The notes beneath the pieces were generated by a model that was given only the letters and a program-made list of their open reading frames with translations, had not been told where the DNA came from and searched no databases. Source: Stramenopiles sp. TOSAG23-2 (Eukaryota > Sar). From it: DNA of 26,914 nt. Positions 7,329 through 15,798 of this stretch are shown piece after piece (position 1 is the stretch's first letter; each line of letters opens with the position of its first letter). The position numbers and the translations under genes are program-made. The stretch covers positions 1 to 26,914 of the forward strand of contig LT649425.1 in the NCBI GenBank assembly GCA_900128395.1, in the 5' to 3' direction.

Positions 7329-9551
7329 TTATAAATCAGCAAATCTATGTTCCTTTTTCATTGTTTTCCAAAAATGTTCACTTTCTCTATAAGATTCTTC
7401 AATAACAACATGGCGATCATGTGAACCAGTTGAAACTTCTTCCCCATGAACTTTTAATAATCTAAAATATAATTTTCGACGTGCATTTTCATCATTTGGC
7501 CAAAATTGTGGTTTTTGCAATTTCAACACTTCTAACCATTTTTCTTTTAAATGGAAATCTGGACTTATCATAGCATCGTTTATCAGATGTACATTTCCCC
7601 TCAATTTTAAATATTTAACTAATGCCTCGCCTGCGTGTTTAGTCATCAATAAAGTTGGTATGCGAAACGAATATGGGTGGGATAATCCTAATTTCTGCAA
7701 TTCAGTTTTAGATTTAATTTGATTCATACCTGGAGTAAAATGTCCTATAGAATGGATGTAATTAGACTTGTACGTAAACAATGCAACTGCAGCGCCTGAA
7801 TTTTCAATATTTTGTATACGTTGTAAAAAATTACATTTATCATTCCATTCTGCAATGACAAGAATAACATTATCTCTACCATTTAAATATTGTGGAACAT
7901 GACTGCATCCAGTTAGATCGTTTGATAACATCAATATTCCATTATTAAATGGTACAATTTTCGGTCCATAACCCGTGCTTATAACGTCTATGCCACGTTC
8001 ATTCCATTCAGATATAAGTGATGTTGGTGGACTATTAATAGATAAGATACCGCCATCGCTGCCATGGTTAAATACGTATTTTGGTGATACAAATATGGTA
8101 CTGCCACCATGCATCATATACTTCACGGTTGTATCATCATCATCGTTATCCATTTCATCTTCATTAGAACCATCGCCATGTGAGTCTAAATGCTTGCCTT
8201 TTTCTATTTTTTGATTTCCATGAGTATGCTTTGCATCCATGATTTTACCACCTTTTGAACATTCTTTTGAAACTACTAATTTTCCATAAAGTTGCTCACT
8301 ATTCAATGATGTCGAATGCAAGATCATTTTCAAAATGTCATGTTCTACCATGACGACTGGTATTTTTATATCAGTGATATCTTCTCCATATTCATATGGC
8401 ATTCGTACAATTTTTGATTGAGAATTGACTACAATCAAGCCAATCGCGCCAGAATCTTGTGCTATTCGAGCTTTAGTAGTAAACGAGCATTGTCCACGAG
8501 TCATTGCTACATACGAGCCAGATATTTGACCAGTATTGATTAAATCGCCACAACCATTTGTTGGATTTGAAAGAATCAAAGGCAAACGATCACATGGTGG
8601 AAGGCTACCAAATGTTGCACGCAATGCACGAAATAATTTACCTTCATCCGGAAATGCAATAGTTGTAATTTCTACATGTTCGAAATCCATAATGGAATAG
8701 CTTTCGCCTCCATTTTTACCAACTTTAACGCTTCCCCCATGTGAACCATCGCTATTTTCTATTCGTGTAAATGTTAATACTCTAGGTGATGGTGATTTTT
8801 CAACTATTTCAATCATTTCCATTAGAGTTTTTCTATCCACTTCAACACCATTTACTGATAATAATACATCTCCAGGATTAATAGTATTTTTCTTCTCCGC
8901 TTCACGCATTGCATTTGTTGCGCTACGAGAAAATCCCATGACAGTAGAATTTGCATTACCAGCAAATTGTAAGCCAATTAAACCGGAATTGGAAAAAGTT
9001 ACACGATACACTGGTGTTATCCGGCGGCTTCCAATATTTCTATCATCGCCGTTCTTATCGGTTTGACCTAGGCCATTACCACTACTACTATCAACACCTT
9101 GCTGATTACTATCATCATCTATTGCATGAACGTATGAGAAAAATGATCTTGCTTGTAATATTTCATTTTTATTACGTTCGCCTCTAAATTTAAGTTCACG
9201 TGGTAATTTTGATTTTTGTAACAATTTGACAAAGTCGTTTAAACTTGAAGATACGACATTTTCATTATTTAGACTAATAATTTTATCACCTGGACGAATT
9301 GTACCTTTTGCTTCTGCTAAAGATATAACATTTTTTTTTGACGTACCAAACCCTATAATAACTAACGAATTTGATAATTTCATACCCATTGATTCTTTGG
9401 TATCGAATACTTCAACATATTCAACTAAGACTGCTTGGCAGACAAAAACATAGACACAACATAATAATAAATAAAAAAACAAAGTAACGTTTGAAAAACG
9501 AATCAATTTCAAAAATGAAAATGTTTGAAAAAATAACAACTTTAAATCCAT
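7329..9551 (-). CDS. Secretory-pathway protein with two PDZ and two protease-associated (PA) domains
   Basis: 740 residues. A hydrophobic segment at about 21-40 (LFFYLLLCCVYVFVCQA) is a signal peptide or N-terminal membrane anchor. PDZ-like domain 1 covers about 42-124 (MGMKLSNSLVIIGFG, TIRPGDKIISLNNENV) and PDZ-like domain 2 about 180-262 (IGLQFAGN, TINPGDVLLSVNGVEVD). A PA domain follows at about 303-405, with VAMTRGQCSFTTKARIAQ and GAIGLIVVNS and IPVVMVEHD, the typical features of lumenal PA domains. After an acidic linker (NEDEMDNDDDDTT, about 465-480) comes a second, more divergent PA-like region at about 485-655 (NSGAAVALFTYKSN, IPTLLMTKHAGEALV). No catalytic peptidase domain is present. 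PDZ domains are usually cytosolic in animals, so a PDZ pair on the lumenal side is unusual. It is probably an extracellular or vacuolar binding protein; the function is unknown. Confidence 0.8.
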   Translation of the reverse strand: MDLKLLFFQTFSFLKLIRFSNVTLFFYLLLCCVYVFVCQAVLVEYVEVFDTKESMGMKLSNSLVIIGFGTSKKNVISLAEAKGTIRPGDKIISLNNENVVSSSLNDFVKLLQKSKLPRELKFRGERNKNEILQARSFFSYVHAIDDDSNQQGVDSSSGNGLGQTDKNGDDRNIGSRRITPVYRVTFSNSGLIGLQFAGNANSTVMGFSRSATNAMREAEKKNTINPGDVLLSVNGVEVDRKTLMEMIEIVEKSPSPRVLTFTRIENSDGSHGGSVKVGKNGGESYSIMDFEHVEITTIAFPDEGKLFRALRATFGSLPPCDRLPLILSNPTNGCGDLINTGQISGSYVAMTRGQCSFTTKARIAQDSGAIGLIVVNSQSKIVRMPYEYGEDITDIKIPVVMVEHDILKMILHSTSLNSEQLYGKLVVSKECSKGGKIMDAKHTHGNQKIEKGKHLDSHGDGSNEDEMDNDDDDTTVKYMMHGGSTIFVSPKYVFNHGSDGGILSINSPPTSLISEWNERGIDVISTGYGPKIVPFNNGILMLSNDLTGCSHVPQYLNGRDNVILVIAEWNDKCNFLQRIQNIENSGAAVALFTYKSNYIHSIGHFTPGMNQIKSKTELQKLGLSHPYSFRIPTLLMTKHAGEALVKYLKLRGNVHLINDAMISPDFHLKEKWLEVLKLQKPQFWPNDENARRKLYFRLLKVHGEEVSTGSHDRHVVIEESYRESEHFWKTMKKEHRFADL

Positions 9552-10368
9552 ATCAAAATAAAAAACGAAAACAACAAATATTATTACGAATTAAAAAATA
9601 AACACTGATTTAGGGGTATAATCCAAAGATAAAAAATTAAATGTAATACTGAAAATGGATAATAAATAACAAAATTGTTGTCTAATAATAATGTTTTTTC
9701 TGTTTGTCAATTTTAAATGGTACATCTATCTATGTGCTTTAAATTGAATTGCAATTAAATTATTATTATTATTATTTTTTTTATGATGATGTGTTAATGT
9801 CCAATCAAATGACAACTGTATCGTAGATTTTTACATATATCATCATGTATTTATTGGAATTTTGATGATATTTTCTCAATGTACAGTTACAATACTTTTC
9901 TAATTAAATTATATCATTAATTATTCGGATATTTTGTATTTTATAAAATTAATATGTACAATAATTGTTATTTTGGAACTTACGAAACTGAAAATCTGGT
10001 TTTTAGTCCTTGTGTATAGTGCTAAATTTTCCAGATACTTTGTATTTTGTAAAATACTATACATGTACAATAATTGTCATTTATCATACACACATATATG
10101 TAGAGAGGATCCTCTATACATATTTGGTGCATTTCTAATATTTTATAGTAATAAATAAATACTATTTTCAATTTTACGCTTCTTCTCGTGTTCGTATGAT
10201 GTAACATAACTGTACAGAAACTATTTTCACCTGAAATCTTGTTTTTAGTGCTGTGTAGTGCTAAATTTTCCAGATACTTTGTCCGAACGAAATAAGGGGA
10301 AAAAAGAGAAAGAAAAAAAAGAAAGGAAAAAGAAGCTTATCCTGGCTATCCCCCAAGTAGCTAATGGT
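9552..10368. other. Divergent upstream region with old diverged repeats
   Basis: This region lies between the start of the PDZ/PA gene (-) and the GCNA-like gene (+). From about 9925 to 10282 related blocks recur with divergence: TTTGTATTTT...AAAAT...GTACAATAATTGT at about 9935 and 10040, and TAGTGCTAAATTTTCCAGATACTTTGT at about 10016 and 10255. A 12-bp palindrome AGAGGATCCTCT is at 10104-10115. No coding signal. Confidence 0.6.
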
Positions 10369-10671
10369 ATGTCCATCCTAAAGCCAGGCAAGGAACGTTA
10401 TAAAAATATATATCATCCAAAAAAACGAAATTAAAATTATAAAAAAATAGGAAGAAGATGGAAAGAAACAAGNNNNNNNNNNNNNNNNNNNNNNNNNNNN
10501 NNNNNNNNNNNNNNNNNNNNNNNNNNNNNNNNNNNNNNNNNNNNNNNNNNNNNNNNNNNNNNNNNNNATGTCCATCCTAAAGCCAGGCAAGGAACGTTAT
10601 AAAAATATATATCATCCAAAAAAACGAAATTAAAATTATAAAAAAATAGGAAGAAGATGGAAAGAAACAAG
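10369..10671. repeat. Identical 104-bp copies on both sides of an assembly gap
   Basis: Copy 1 is 10369-10472 and ends exactly at the first N. Copy 2 is 10568-10671 and begins exactly after the last N. They are identical by eye (both start ATGTCCATCC and end GAAAGAAACAAG). Either a tandem duplication is interrupted by the gap, or the two contig ends overlap and were not merged. Confidence 0.92.
10473..10567. other. Assembly gap (95 N)
   Basis: A run of N. Open frames that read through it are meaningless. The flanking identical 104-bp copies suggest the true gap may be negative, meaning overlapping contigs. Confidence 0.99.
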
Positions 10672-10781
10672 AAAGAAGCCATTTACCATATTTCTTTTTC
10701 TTTTACAAACTTTTTTCTTCTATTATTACTCTTTACGTTGCTATTCTTGTTTATATTTCTACAACAAAGATAATAAGTAAT

Positions 10782-13070
10782 ATGAATAATAGTAATAAAT
10801 ACAATGCTGTATTGGAAAAATTAAAAAAATTAGTAGCTATGAAATGGGATTTAGAAACAGTATTGAAAAATAAAGATAATATTTTAAACCCACCATATAG
10901 TAAATTTCCATTGAAAACAAATAGTAATACTAATATGACAACACCTAAAGTAAATAATCTTTTTCCACATTTACAAACTGTAAACGTTGATACAACGCCA
11001 AGACGCAAACGTGGTGGTATGGAAATGTCTCCATCAAATACATTTTCCTTTAGTACATATAATATTGATAATAATATTGATGATAAAGAAGATAGCATTG
11101 ATGAGTTAACAAATACATTTAATGAAATGGAAGTATTGGATACTTCTACGGATAATAAAAAACATAGTGTTAGTAAAAAAAAGCGTGTATTATTTTTAAG
11201 TGATGATGATGATGATGATGATAGCGATGAAGATAAATCTGCTATAATAGAGGGTGCTACTCGGTCTATTGGAAATGCTAAATTTATCTTGAGTGATGAT
11301 GACGATGATGATGATGATGATGACAACGACGATGAAAAATCTCCAATAATAAAGAGTCATACTGAAAAAGCCAAATTTATAATGAATGATGATGATGACG
11401 ACGACGATGATGAAGTTTCTAACAATAACAATCTATCAGATATTGGAGGAGAAACATTAACATATTCCCCAAAAAACATATCAATATTAGACGAAAACGA
11501 AATCAAAGTTGATTTAAGATATACTAGTCTTGTTGAAGAAAACAATGACAATACAAATACTGATGAGGATGATGACGACGACAACGATGAGGAGGAAAAC
11601 TTGTCTCCACTTATATATACTGCAAGAAAAGGTTTGCGTAAATTTACATTTCATGATTCTGATGATGAATCTTCCATTGATGAGGAACAAGAAGAAGAAC
11701 AATCAGCAAAAAATGATGATGTTTTCATAATATCTTCGCCATCAAATATGTCTAATAAAAACCATACGTATGCAGGCAATCAAGAAAATGAAAATAATCA
11801 TAACAGAAATAATAAATATCAAAATAAAATTTTCAATTTATTATCTGATTCTGATGATGATGAAATTGATGCAAAATTTTCATCATTATCCGACCGTTTA
11901 AGCAAACGAACTGACATTAATAATAGTAAAAAATTTGATTTGTTAAAAACAAATTCAAAAACTGCAAAATTAATTCTTAATGAAAATGATATTATCAATA
12001 ATAACAGTCCATCTATTTTGTCTTTAACAAATGAAAAAAATAAAAGTGAAAATGAGAATTATCCTACGTTTACTCCTTCTCAATGGAAAAAGCAAAAATT
12101 AATTTATACAACTAAATTATATGCGGAATTTAATGATATTGTTTTTGATTCACAATTGCCAAAAGACTTAGAAATTGATTGGAGCATACGTTTAAATAAA
12201 ACGGCTGGGTTGACATATACAAATTATAAGAATGATGGTGGTATTAATGGTAGTAGTAGTAATGCAAGAGTACGAAATGCACGAATTGAACTATCAAGTA
12301 AAGTTTTGACCGATTTGCATCGCTTAAAAGCTACTTTGTTGCATGAATTATGTCATGCTGCAGCTTGGATTATAGATGGGGTTCGAAAACCACCTCATGG
12401 CAAAGCATTTAAAAAATGGGGAAATGTAGCGAAGGAATATTATCCAAATGAAGCAGTGACTACTTGCCATAATTATGAAATTCATTATAAATATCAATGG
12501 AAATGTACCCAACCAGATTGTACATGGAAATTTGGTAGACATAGTAAAAGTCTATCCATTGAAAAACATCGTTGTGGAAAATGTAGCAGTAAAATTGAAT
12601 TTATTGGGAAATTTGATTCAAATGGTAATTTGATGAAAGAAAGAAAAGTCTCTGAATATCAAAAGTTTGTAAAAAAAATGAATAAAAAAGTACGATTAGA
12701 AAATCCTTCGTATGACTTTGGGGAGATACAACAACATATAAGTAAATTATGGGAAGAAGAGAAAAATAAAAAGAATATGATGCGAAAAGTAAATACAAAA
12801 GGATCTTCAAAAGAAACTGCTATTGTTTTATTGGATGATGATATTACTAATACGGATAGCAACAATGATATAATCGCCAATAACAATGAAAATAATGAAA
12901 ACGACAATAATCATCATGTAAATGATAAATATAACAAGAAGAAAAATTTAATCAATTTAATAGATGATGATGAAGAGGAGGATGAATATTATGATAAGAA
13001 ATTTAATAATATATTGAACAATCATGGTATGTATAGTAGTGGTAATAATAATAATGTTGCAGAGGTGTGA
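10782..13070 (+). CDS. GCNA/ACRC-like SprT-family metalloprotease with acidic SIM-rich N-terminus
   Basis: 762 residues. The first about 430 are disordered and acidic with Asp runs and repeated SUMO-interaction-type motifs: VLFLSDDD (about 135), FILSDDDD (about 167), FIISSPS (about 314) and FNLLSDSDDDE (about 352). Two more follow the catalytic part (IVLLDDD about 681, LINLIDDDEEE about 723). The SprT-like domain (about 435-605) has the zinc-binding helix LLHELCHAAAW with H521-E522-x-x-H525, a downstream GKAFKKWG segment and a zinc ribbon (C-x4-C, then C-x2-C, about 575-600). A short HMG-box-like region (YQKFVKKMNKKVRLENP...GEIQQHISKLW, about 630-665) follows. GCNA proteins act on DNA-protein crosslinks in the nucleus and are recruited by SUMO. 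The protein is far longer than bare SprT proteins because of the acidic arms. The stop codon lies inside the first copy of a 136-bp tandem duplication. Confidence 0.88.
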   Translation: MNNSNKYNAVLEKLKKLVAMKWDLETVLKNKDNILNPPYSKFPLKTNSNTNMTTPKVNNLFPHLQTVNVDTTPRRKRGGMEMSPSNTFSFSTYNIDNNIDDKEDSIDELTNTFNEMEVLDTSTDNKKHSVSKKKRVLFLSDDDDDDDSDEDKSAIIEGATRSIGNAKFILSDDDDDDDDDDNDDEKSPIIKSHTEKAKFIMNDDDDDDDDEVSNNNNLSDIGGETLTYSPKNISILDENEIKVDLRYTSLVEENNDNTNTDEDDDDDNDEEENLSPLIYTARKGLRKFTFHDSDDESSIDEEQEEEQSAKNDDVFIISSPSNMSNKNHTYAGNQENENNHNRNNKYQNKIFNLLSDSDDDEIDAKFSSLSDRLSKRTDINNSKKFDLLKTNSKTAKLILNENDIINNNSPSILSLTNEKNKSENENYPTFTPSQWKKQKLIYTTKLYAEFNDIVFDSQLPKDLEIDWSIRLNKTAGLTYTNYKNDGGINGSSSNARVRNARIELSSKVLTDLHRLKATLLHELCHAAAWIIDGVRKPPHGKAFKKWGNVAKEYYPNEAVTTCHNYEIHYKYQWKCTQPDCTWKFGRHSKSLSIEKHRCGKCSSKIEFIGKFDSNGNLMKERKVSEYQKFVKKMNKKVRLENPSYDFGEIQQHISKLWEEEKNKKNMMRKVNTKGSSKETAIVLLDDDITNTDSNNDIIANNNENNENDNNHHVNDKYNKKKNLINLIDDDEEEDEYYDKKFNNILNNHGMYSSGNNNNVAEV

Positions 13071-13304
13071 AAAAATTGCGTGGTATGCACGTATGCGCGT
13101 GTGTGTGTCATAAATTTAAAAAAAAAAAAAGTTTTCTTAATTTTTACACGAAAAAAGTGTACATGATAATAGTAGTGGTAATAATAATAATGTTGCAGAG
13201 GTGTGAAAAAATTGCGTGGTATGCACGTATGCGCGTGTGTGTGTCATAAATTTAAAAAAAAAAAAAGTTTTCTTAATTTTTACACGAAAAAAGTGTACAT
13301 GATA
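13033..13304. repeat. Perfect tandem duplication, 2 x 136 bp, over the GCNA-like stop codon
   Basis: Copy 1 is 13033-13168 and copy 2 is 13169-13304, identical by eye. Copy 1 contains the last 12 codons and the stop of the GCNA-like gene, and copy 2 repeats them as noncoding DNA. Each copy includes a GTGTGTGTGT tract and a run of A. Confidence 0.93.
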
Positions 13305-13420
13305 TTTTAAACACACGTGGTGGCATCATATATATATTATATACATTATACATTTTATATATTTTTCCTTCGCGAGTACACGTACAAAACACAAAACACG
13401 CTCTTTTTAACCCCCATCCA

Positions 13421-13628
13421 TCTCTTTATGATATTTACAACTTCTTTTTAATCATTTGTTGTTTTAATTTTTGAAAATTTTTAAATAATGAACTATTTTT
13501 ATCTGGTGATGGCACAACTGATTTTCTCTTTATGATATTTACAACTTCTTTTTAATCATTTGTTGTTTTAATTTTTGAAAATTTTTAAATAATGAACTAT
13601 TTTTATCTGGTGATGGCACAACTGATTT
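13421..13628. repeat. Perfect tandem duplication, 2 x 104 bp, over the dioxygenase-like stop codon
   Basis: Copy 1 is 13421-13524 and copy 2 is 13525-13628, identical by eye. Copy 2 encodes the C-terminal end of the minus-strand gene including its stop at 13539-13541. Copy 1 carries the same codons downstream of that stop. Confidence 0.93.
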
Positions 13629-14495
13629 ATTTTTACTACTTCTTGATGAATTCGACTTCTCATTACTATTTTTTAACATAGTTGTTTTATAAAATACCGC
13701 TGTATATCTTTCACCTTTAAAACTTTCTGTTTTATGAGGTTGTGTCTTCCCATTAAAAGGTATAAATGTTTTCAAGCAATTGTAATATGTAAATTTTTTA
13801 TTCGTACTACCACTACTATTACTATGCGGCGGTAATACCATTAGCCTACCATGTTCATATTTTCCAAATCCAATAATAAAACTAGGCCCTTCATTGCCTT
13901 TATCTTGATGTAATTTACATGTTAAATTTTTATTAATGGTAATATTTGTATATGTATGATTTGGATGATATTTCTTGATCAATTTTTTTAAAGCTTTGTA
14001 TAATTCTGGATATTCAGTAGAAAAGTAAGACAGTTCACCAGTAGATGATTTCATATTTTTACCAAATATAAATGAGTGACAATACGATTTGCCTTTTGCA
14101 TTTTTTTTTGCTTTATTGCCAATAACATTCAATCTACTTGTATTTTGAACTTCATTCCAATTGACATTTCTAAATAAATTTACACATTTATTATGTTCCT
14201 GTTCGGTAATTATTTTTAAATTTGGATTTTTATTATTGTTGCTATTATTATTATTATTATTATTATTATGATTTTTCTTTTTTTTTTTCTTTTTTTTCTT
14301 TTTCAATTTATTATTATTTATTTCCAACGAAGATTGTTCTATTATACGTTTTCTTTTTTTCAAAGTAGACGATGCATTCATATGATTTTTCTTTTTTTTT
14401 TTCTTTTTTTTCTTTTTCAATTTATTATTATTTATTTCCAACGAAGATTGTTCTATTATACGTTTTCTTTTTTTCAAAGTAGACGATGCATTCAT
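13539..14495 (-). CDS. 2OG-Fe(II) dioxygenase-like protein, possibly TET/JBP-related
   Basis: 318 residues. The N-terminus is lysine- and asparagine-rich: residues 1-38 are repeated exactly as 39-76, followed by an Asn tract. The folded part (about 95-275) has TNITINKNLTCKLHQDKGNEG with an H196-x-D198 pair, then GPSFIIGFGKYEHGRLMV, and near the end PHKTESFKGERYTAVFY with H254 and R263. The order HxD...H...R is that of double-stranded beta-helix 2-oxoglutarate/iron(II) dioxygenases, with two His and one Asp binding iron and the Arg binding 2-oxoglutarate. The NxGPS(F/Y)xxGxG pattern resembles TET/JBP-type nucleic-acid-modifying members found in algae, fungi and large viruses; that subfamily call is tentative. 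The Lys-rich start may be a nuclear or nucleic-acid-binding tail. The start could equally be the second ATG at 14379-14381, an exact copy of the first with its coding context. Confidence 0.68.
   Translation of the reverse strand: MNASSTLKKRKRIIEQSSLEINNNKLKKKKKKKKKKNHMNASSTLKKRKRIIEQSSLEINNNKLKKKKKKKKKKNHNNNNNNNNSNNNKNPNLKIITEQEHNKCVNLFRNVNWNEVQNTSRLNVIGNKAKKNAKGKSYCHSFIFGKNMKSSTGELSYFSTEYPELYKALKKLIKKYHPNHTYTNITINKNLTCKLHQDKGNEGPSFIIGFGKYEHGRLMVLPPHSNSSGSTNKKFTYYNCLKTFIPFNGKTQPHKTESFKGERYTAVFYKTTMLKNSNEKSNSSRSSKNKSVVPSPDKNSSLFKNFQKLKQQMIKKKL
14267..14494. repeat. Perfect in-frame tandem duplication, 2 x 114 bp (38 codons)
   Basis: Copy 1 is 14267-14380 and copy 2 is 14381-14494, identical by eye, including homopolymer-rich Lys codons. 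The unit is a multiple of three, so the reading frame survives. It contains the start codon region, giving two equivalent ATGs. Confidence 0.93.
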
Positions 14496-14945
14496 TGTTA
14501 TAATTTTGTTGAGAATAATTGTTCGGCGTATTTGTTATCGAATTGCTTTTCTGATTATCAGGGATAATGAAAAGTTTAATCTTATCGTTGTTTATCTTGT
14601 TCTTGTAAACAATATATATATGTATATATATATGTACATTTGGGGCGATATATATATTTATAAAATATTTTTGATAGGCAATTTTATACTTTAATATGAT
14701 TTAGTATACGAACATTTATTATTATTTATTATTTATTCGGGGCCTGATAATAAAAGATTTTTATTTGAATTGATGTAATGGGAAGGAGAAACGTTGTAAC
14801 ACCACGAGATATGGAAAAAAAAAAAGCTTATATATATGGGAATACCTTTTATTATACATATTGACTCGTGGCATGTACAGAGAATCTAGTATACATTTAA
14901 CTTATTAGATATTTTGTCCACTGTGTACTTTTATAAGATCACTTG
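14496..14945. other. Spacer between two minus-strand genes
   Basis: About 450 bp between the GSKIP-like stop and the dioxygenase-like start. (TA)n/(TATG)n occurs at about 14608-14660 and an ATTATTATTT tract near 14715. It must contain the dioxygenase promoter, but no element is recognisable. Confidence 0.5.
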
Positions 14946-15272
14946 TCATTTTTTTGAGGATAATAATTTTTGCGATAATGAATTGTGAAAAGACTTCATA
15001 TACAATTTACTTTCCTTCATTAATACCTGATGTAAGGTGGAGAAATACTCGTCACCATCATAACTTTTACTACCGATATCAATAATTTTCCATCCGTTTC
15101 CTGAATGAAACGTGAGATTCATTTCTATATTTTCCAAAATAATTATTTTTATTTTACAATTAAACATTTGATTATTATTATTATTATCTATTTTTATAAT
15201 TTGTTTTACATGATTTTCACATTCATTTATGATTGATTGAAGCTCAGCATCAAAATGTAAATTTGATATCAT
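14946..15272 (-). CDS. Small GSKIP-domain-like protein
   Basis: 108 residues, a complete frame from ATG 15272. The pattern fits the GSKIP domain (GSK3-interacting protein, also present at the N-terminus of CLU-family proteins): an acidic helix at the start (FDAELQSIINECENHV), central beta strands (IKIIILENIEMNLTF, GWKIIDIG), then YFSTLHQVLMKESKLYMKSFHNSL, which matches the family's C-terminal YxTxxxLLxxxSPxYxxxFxxxLxxKL shape, and a Lys-rich end. The length is close to stand-alone GSKIP proteins. The similarity is remembered and was not computed. Family members bind GSK3 kinase and sometimes PKA. The gene is divergent from the EMC6 gene across 517 bp. Confidence 0.5.
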   Translation of the reverse strand: MISNLHFDAELQSIINECENHVKQIIKIDNNNNNQMFNCKIKIIILENIEMNLTFHSGNGWKIIDIGSKSYDGDEYFSTLHQVLMKESKLYMKSFHNSLSQKLLSSKK

Positions 15273-15604
15273 TTTTTAACTTCTTTTATGCGTTCCAGAC
15301 TACAATGATTAGGAAAGGAGGGGGCAATGATGTTTTTTAAACAAAAAACGGTATGACATCGGTATTGGCACCATTGTACTTTTGTTTTTTCTCTACAAAT
15401 GTTTTTTTTGTATTTATAAATAAATTATAATTTTTTTTTTGTAGTAGGTCGCGTTTAAGGGGTCATTTTCTTTTAAGGGATAAAACTTAAACTTTACACT
15501 TCTTCATTCAGGGAACCACCTCTGGAACCACACACACACACATTATTATTTTTTTTATTATTTTTTTGCACTTTTTATTATTGAATGAGGATTGATCTTG
15601 ATAC
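15273..15604. other. Divergent promoter region, left part
   Basis: Region upstream of the GSKIP-like gene (-) and the EMC6 gene (+). It contains poly-T/poly-A tracts and a short (CA)n at 15530-15541. Nothing coding; no specific element recognised. Confidence 0.5.
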
Positions 15605-15798
15605 TAGTACGTAGAAGACAATCAAATAGATTTCTAGGTTAGTTTACATATATATAATATTATATATACATATAATATAGTCGTTAGAAACCATGAATAA
15701 TTAGTACGTAGAAGACAATCAAATAGATTTCTAGGTTAGTTTACATATATATAATATTATATATACGTATAATATAGTCGTTAGAAACCATGAATAAT
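15605..15798. repeat. Tandem duplication, 2 x 97 bp, including the EMC6 start codon
   Basis: Copy 1 is 15605-15701 and copy 2 is 15702-15798, with one substitution (ATACATATAA versus ATACGTATAA). The real ATG (15790) is in copy 2. Its copy at 15693 starts a three-codon frame, ATG AAT AAT TAG, in the presumed leader. Confidence 0.92.

Noticed and set aside
10378-10682. Open frames running through the N gap
   Set aside because: They are artefacts of translating N; the flanks are the 104-bp repeat copies.
10751-11326. Long minus-strand Ser-rich frame opposite the GCNA-like gene
   Set aside because: It is the reverse-strand shadow of the GAT-repeat Asp codons.
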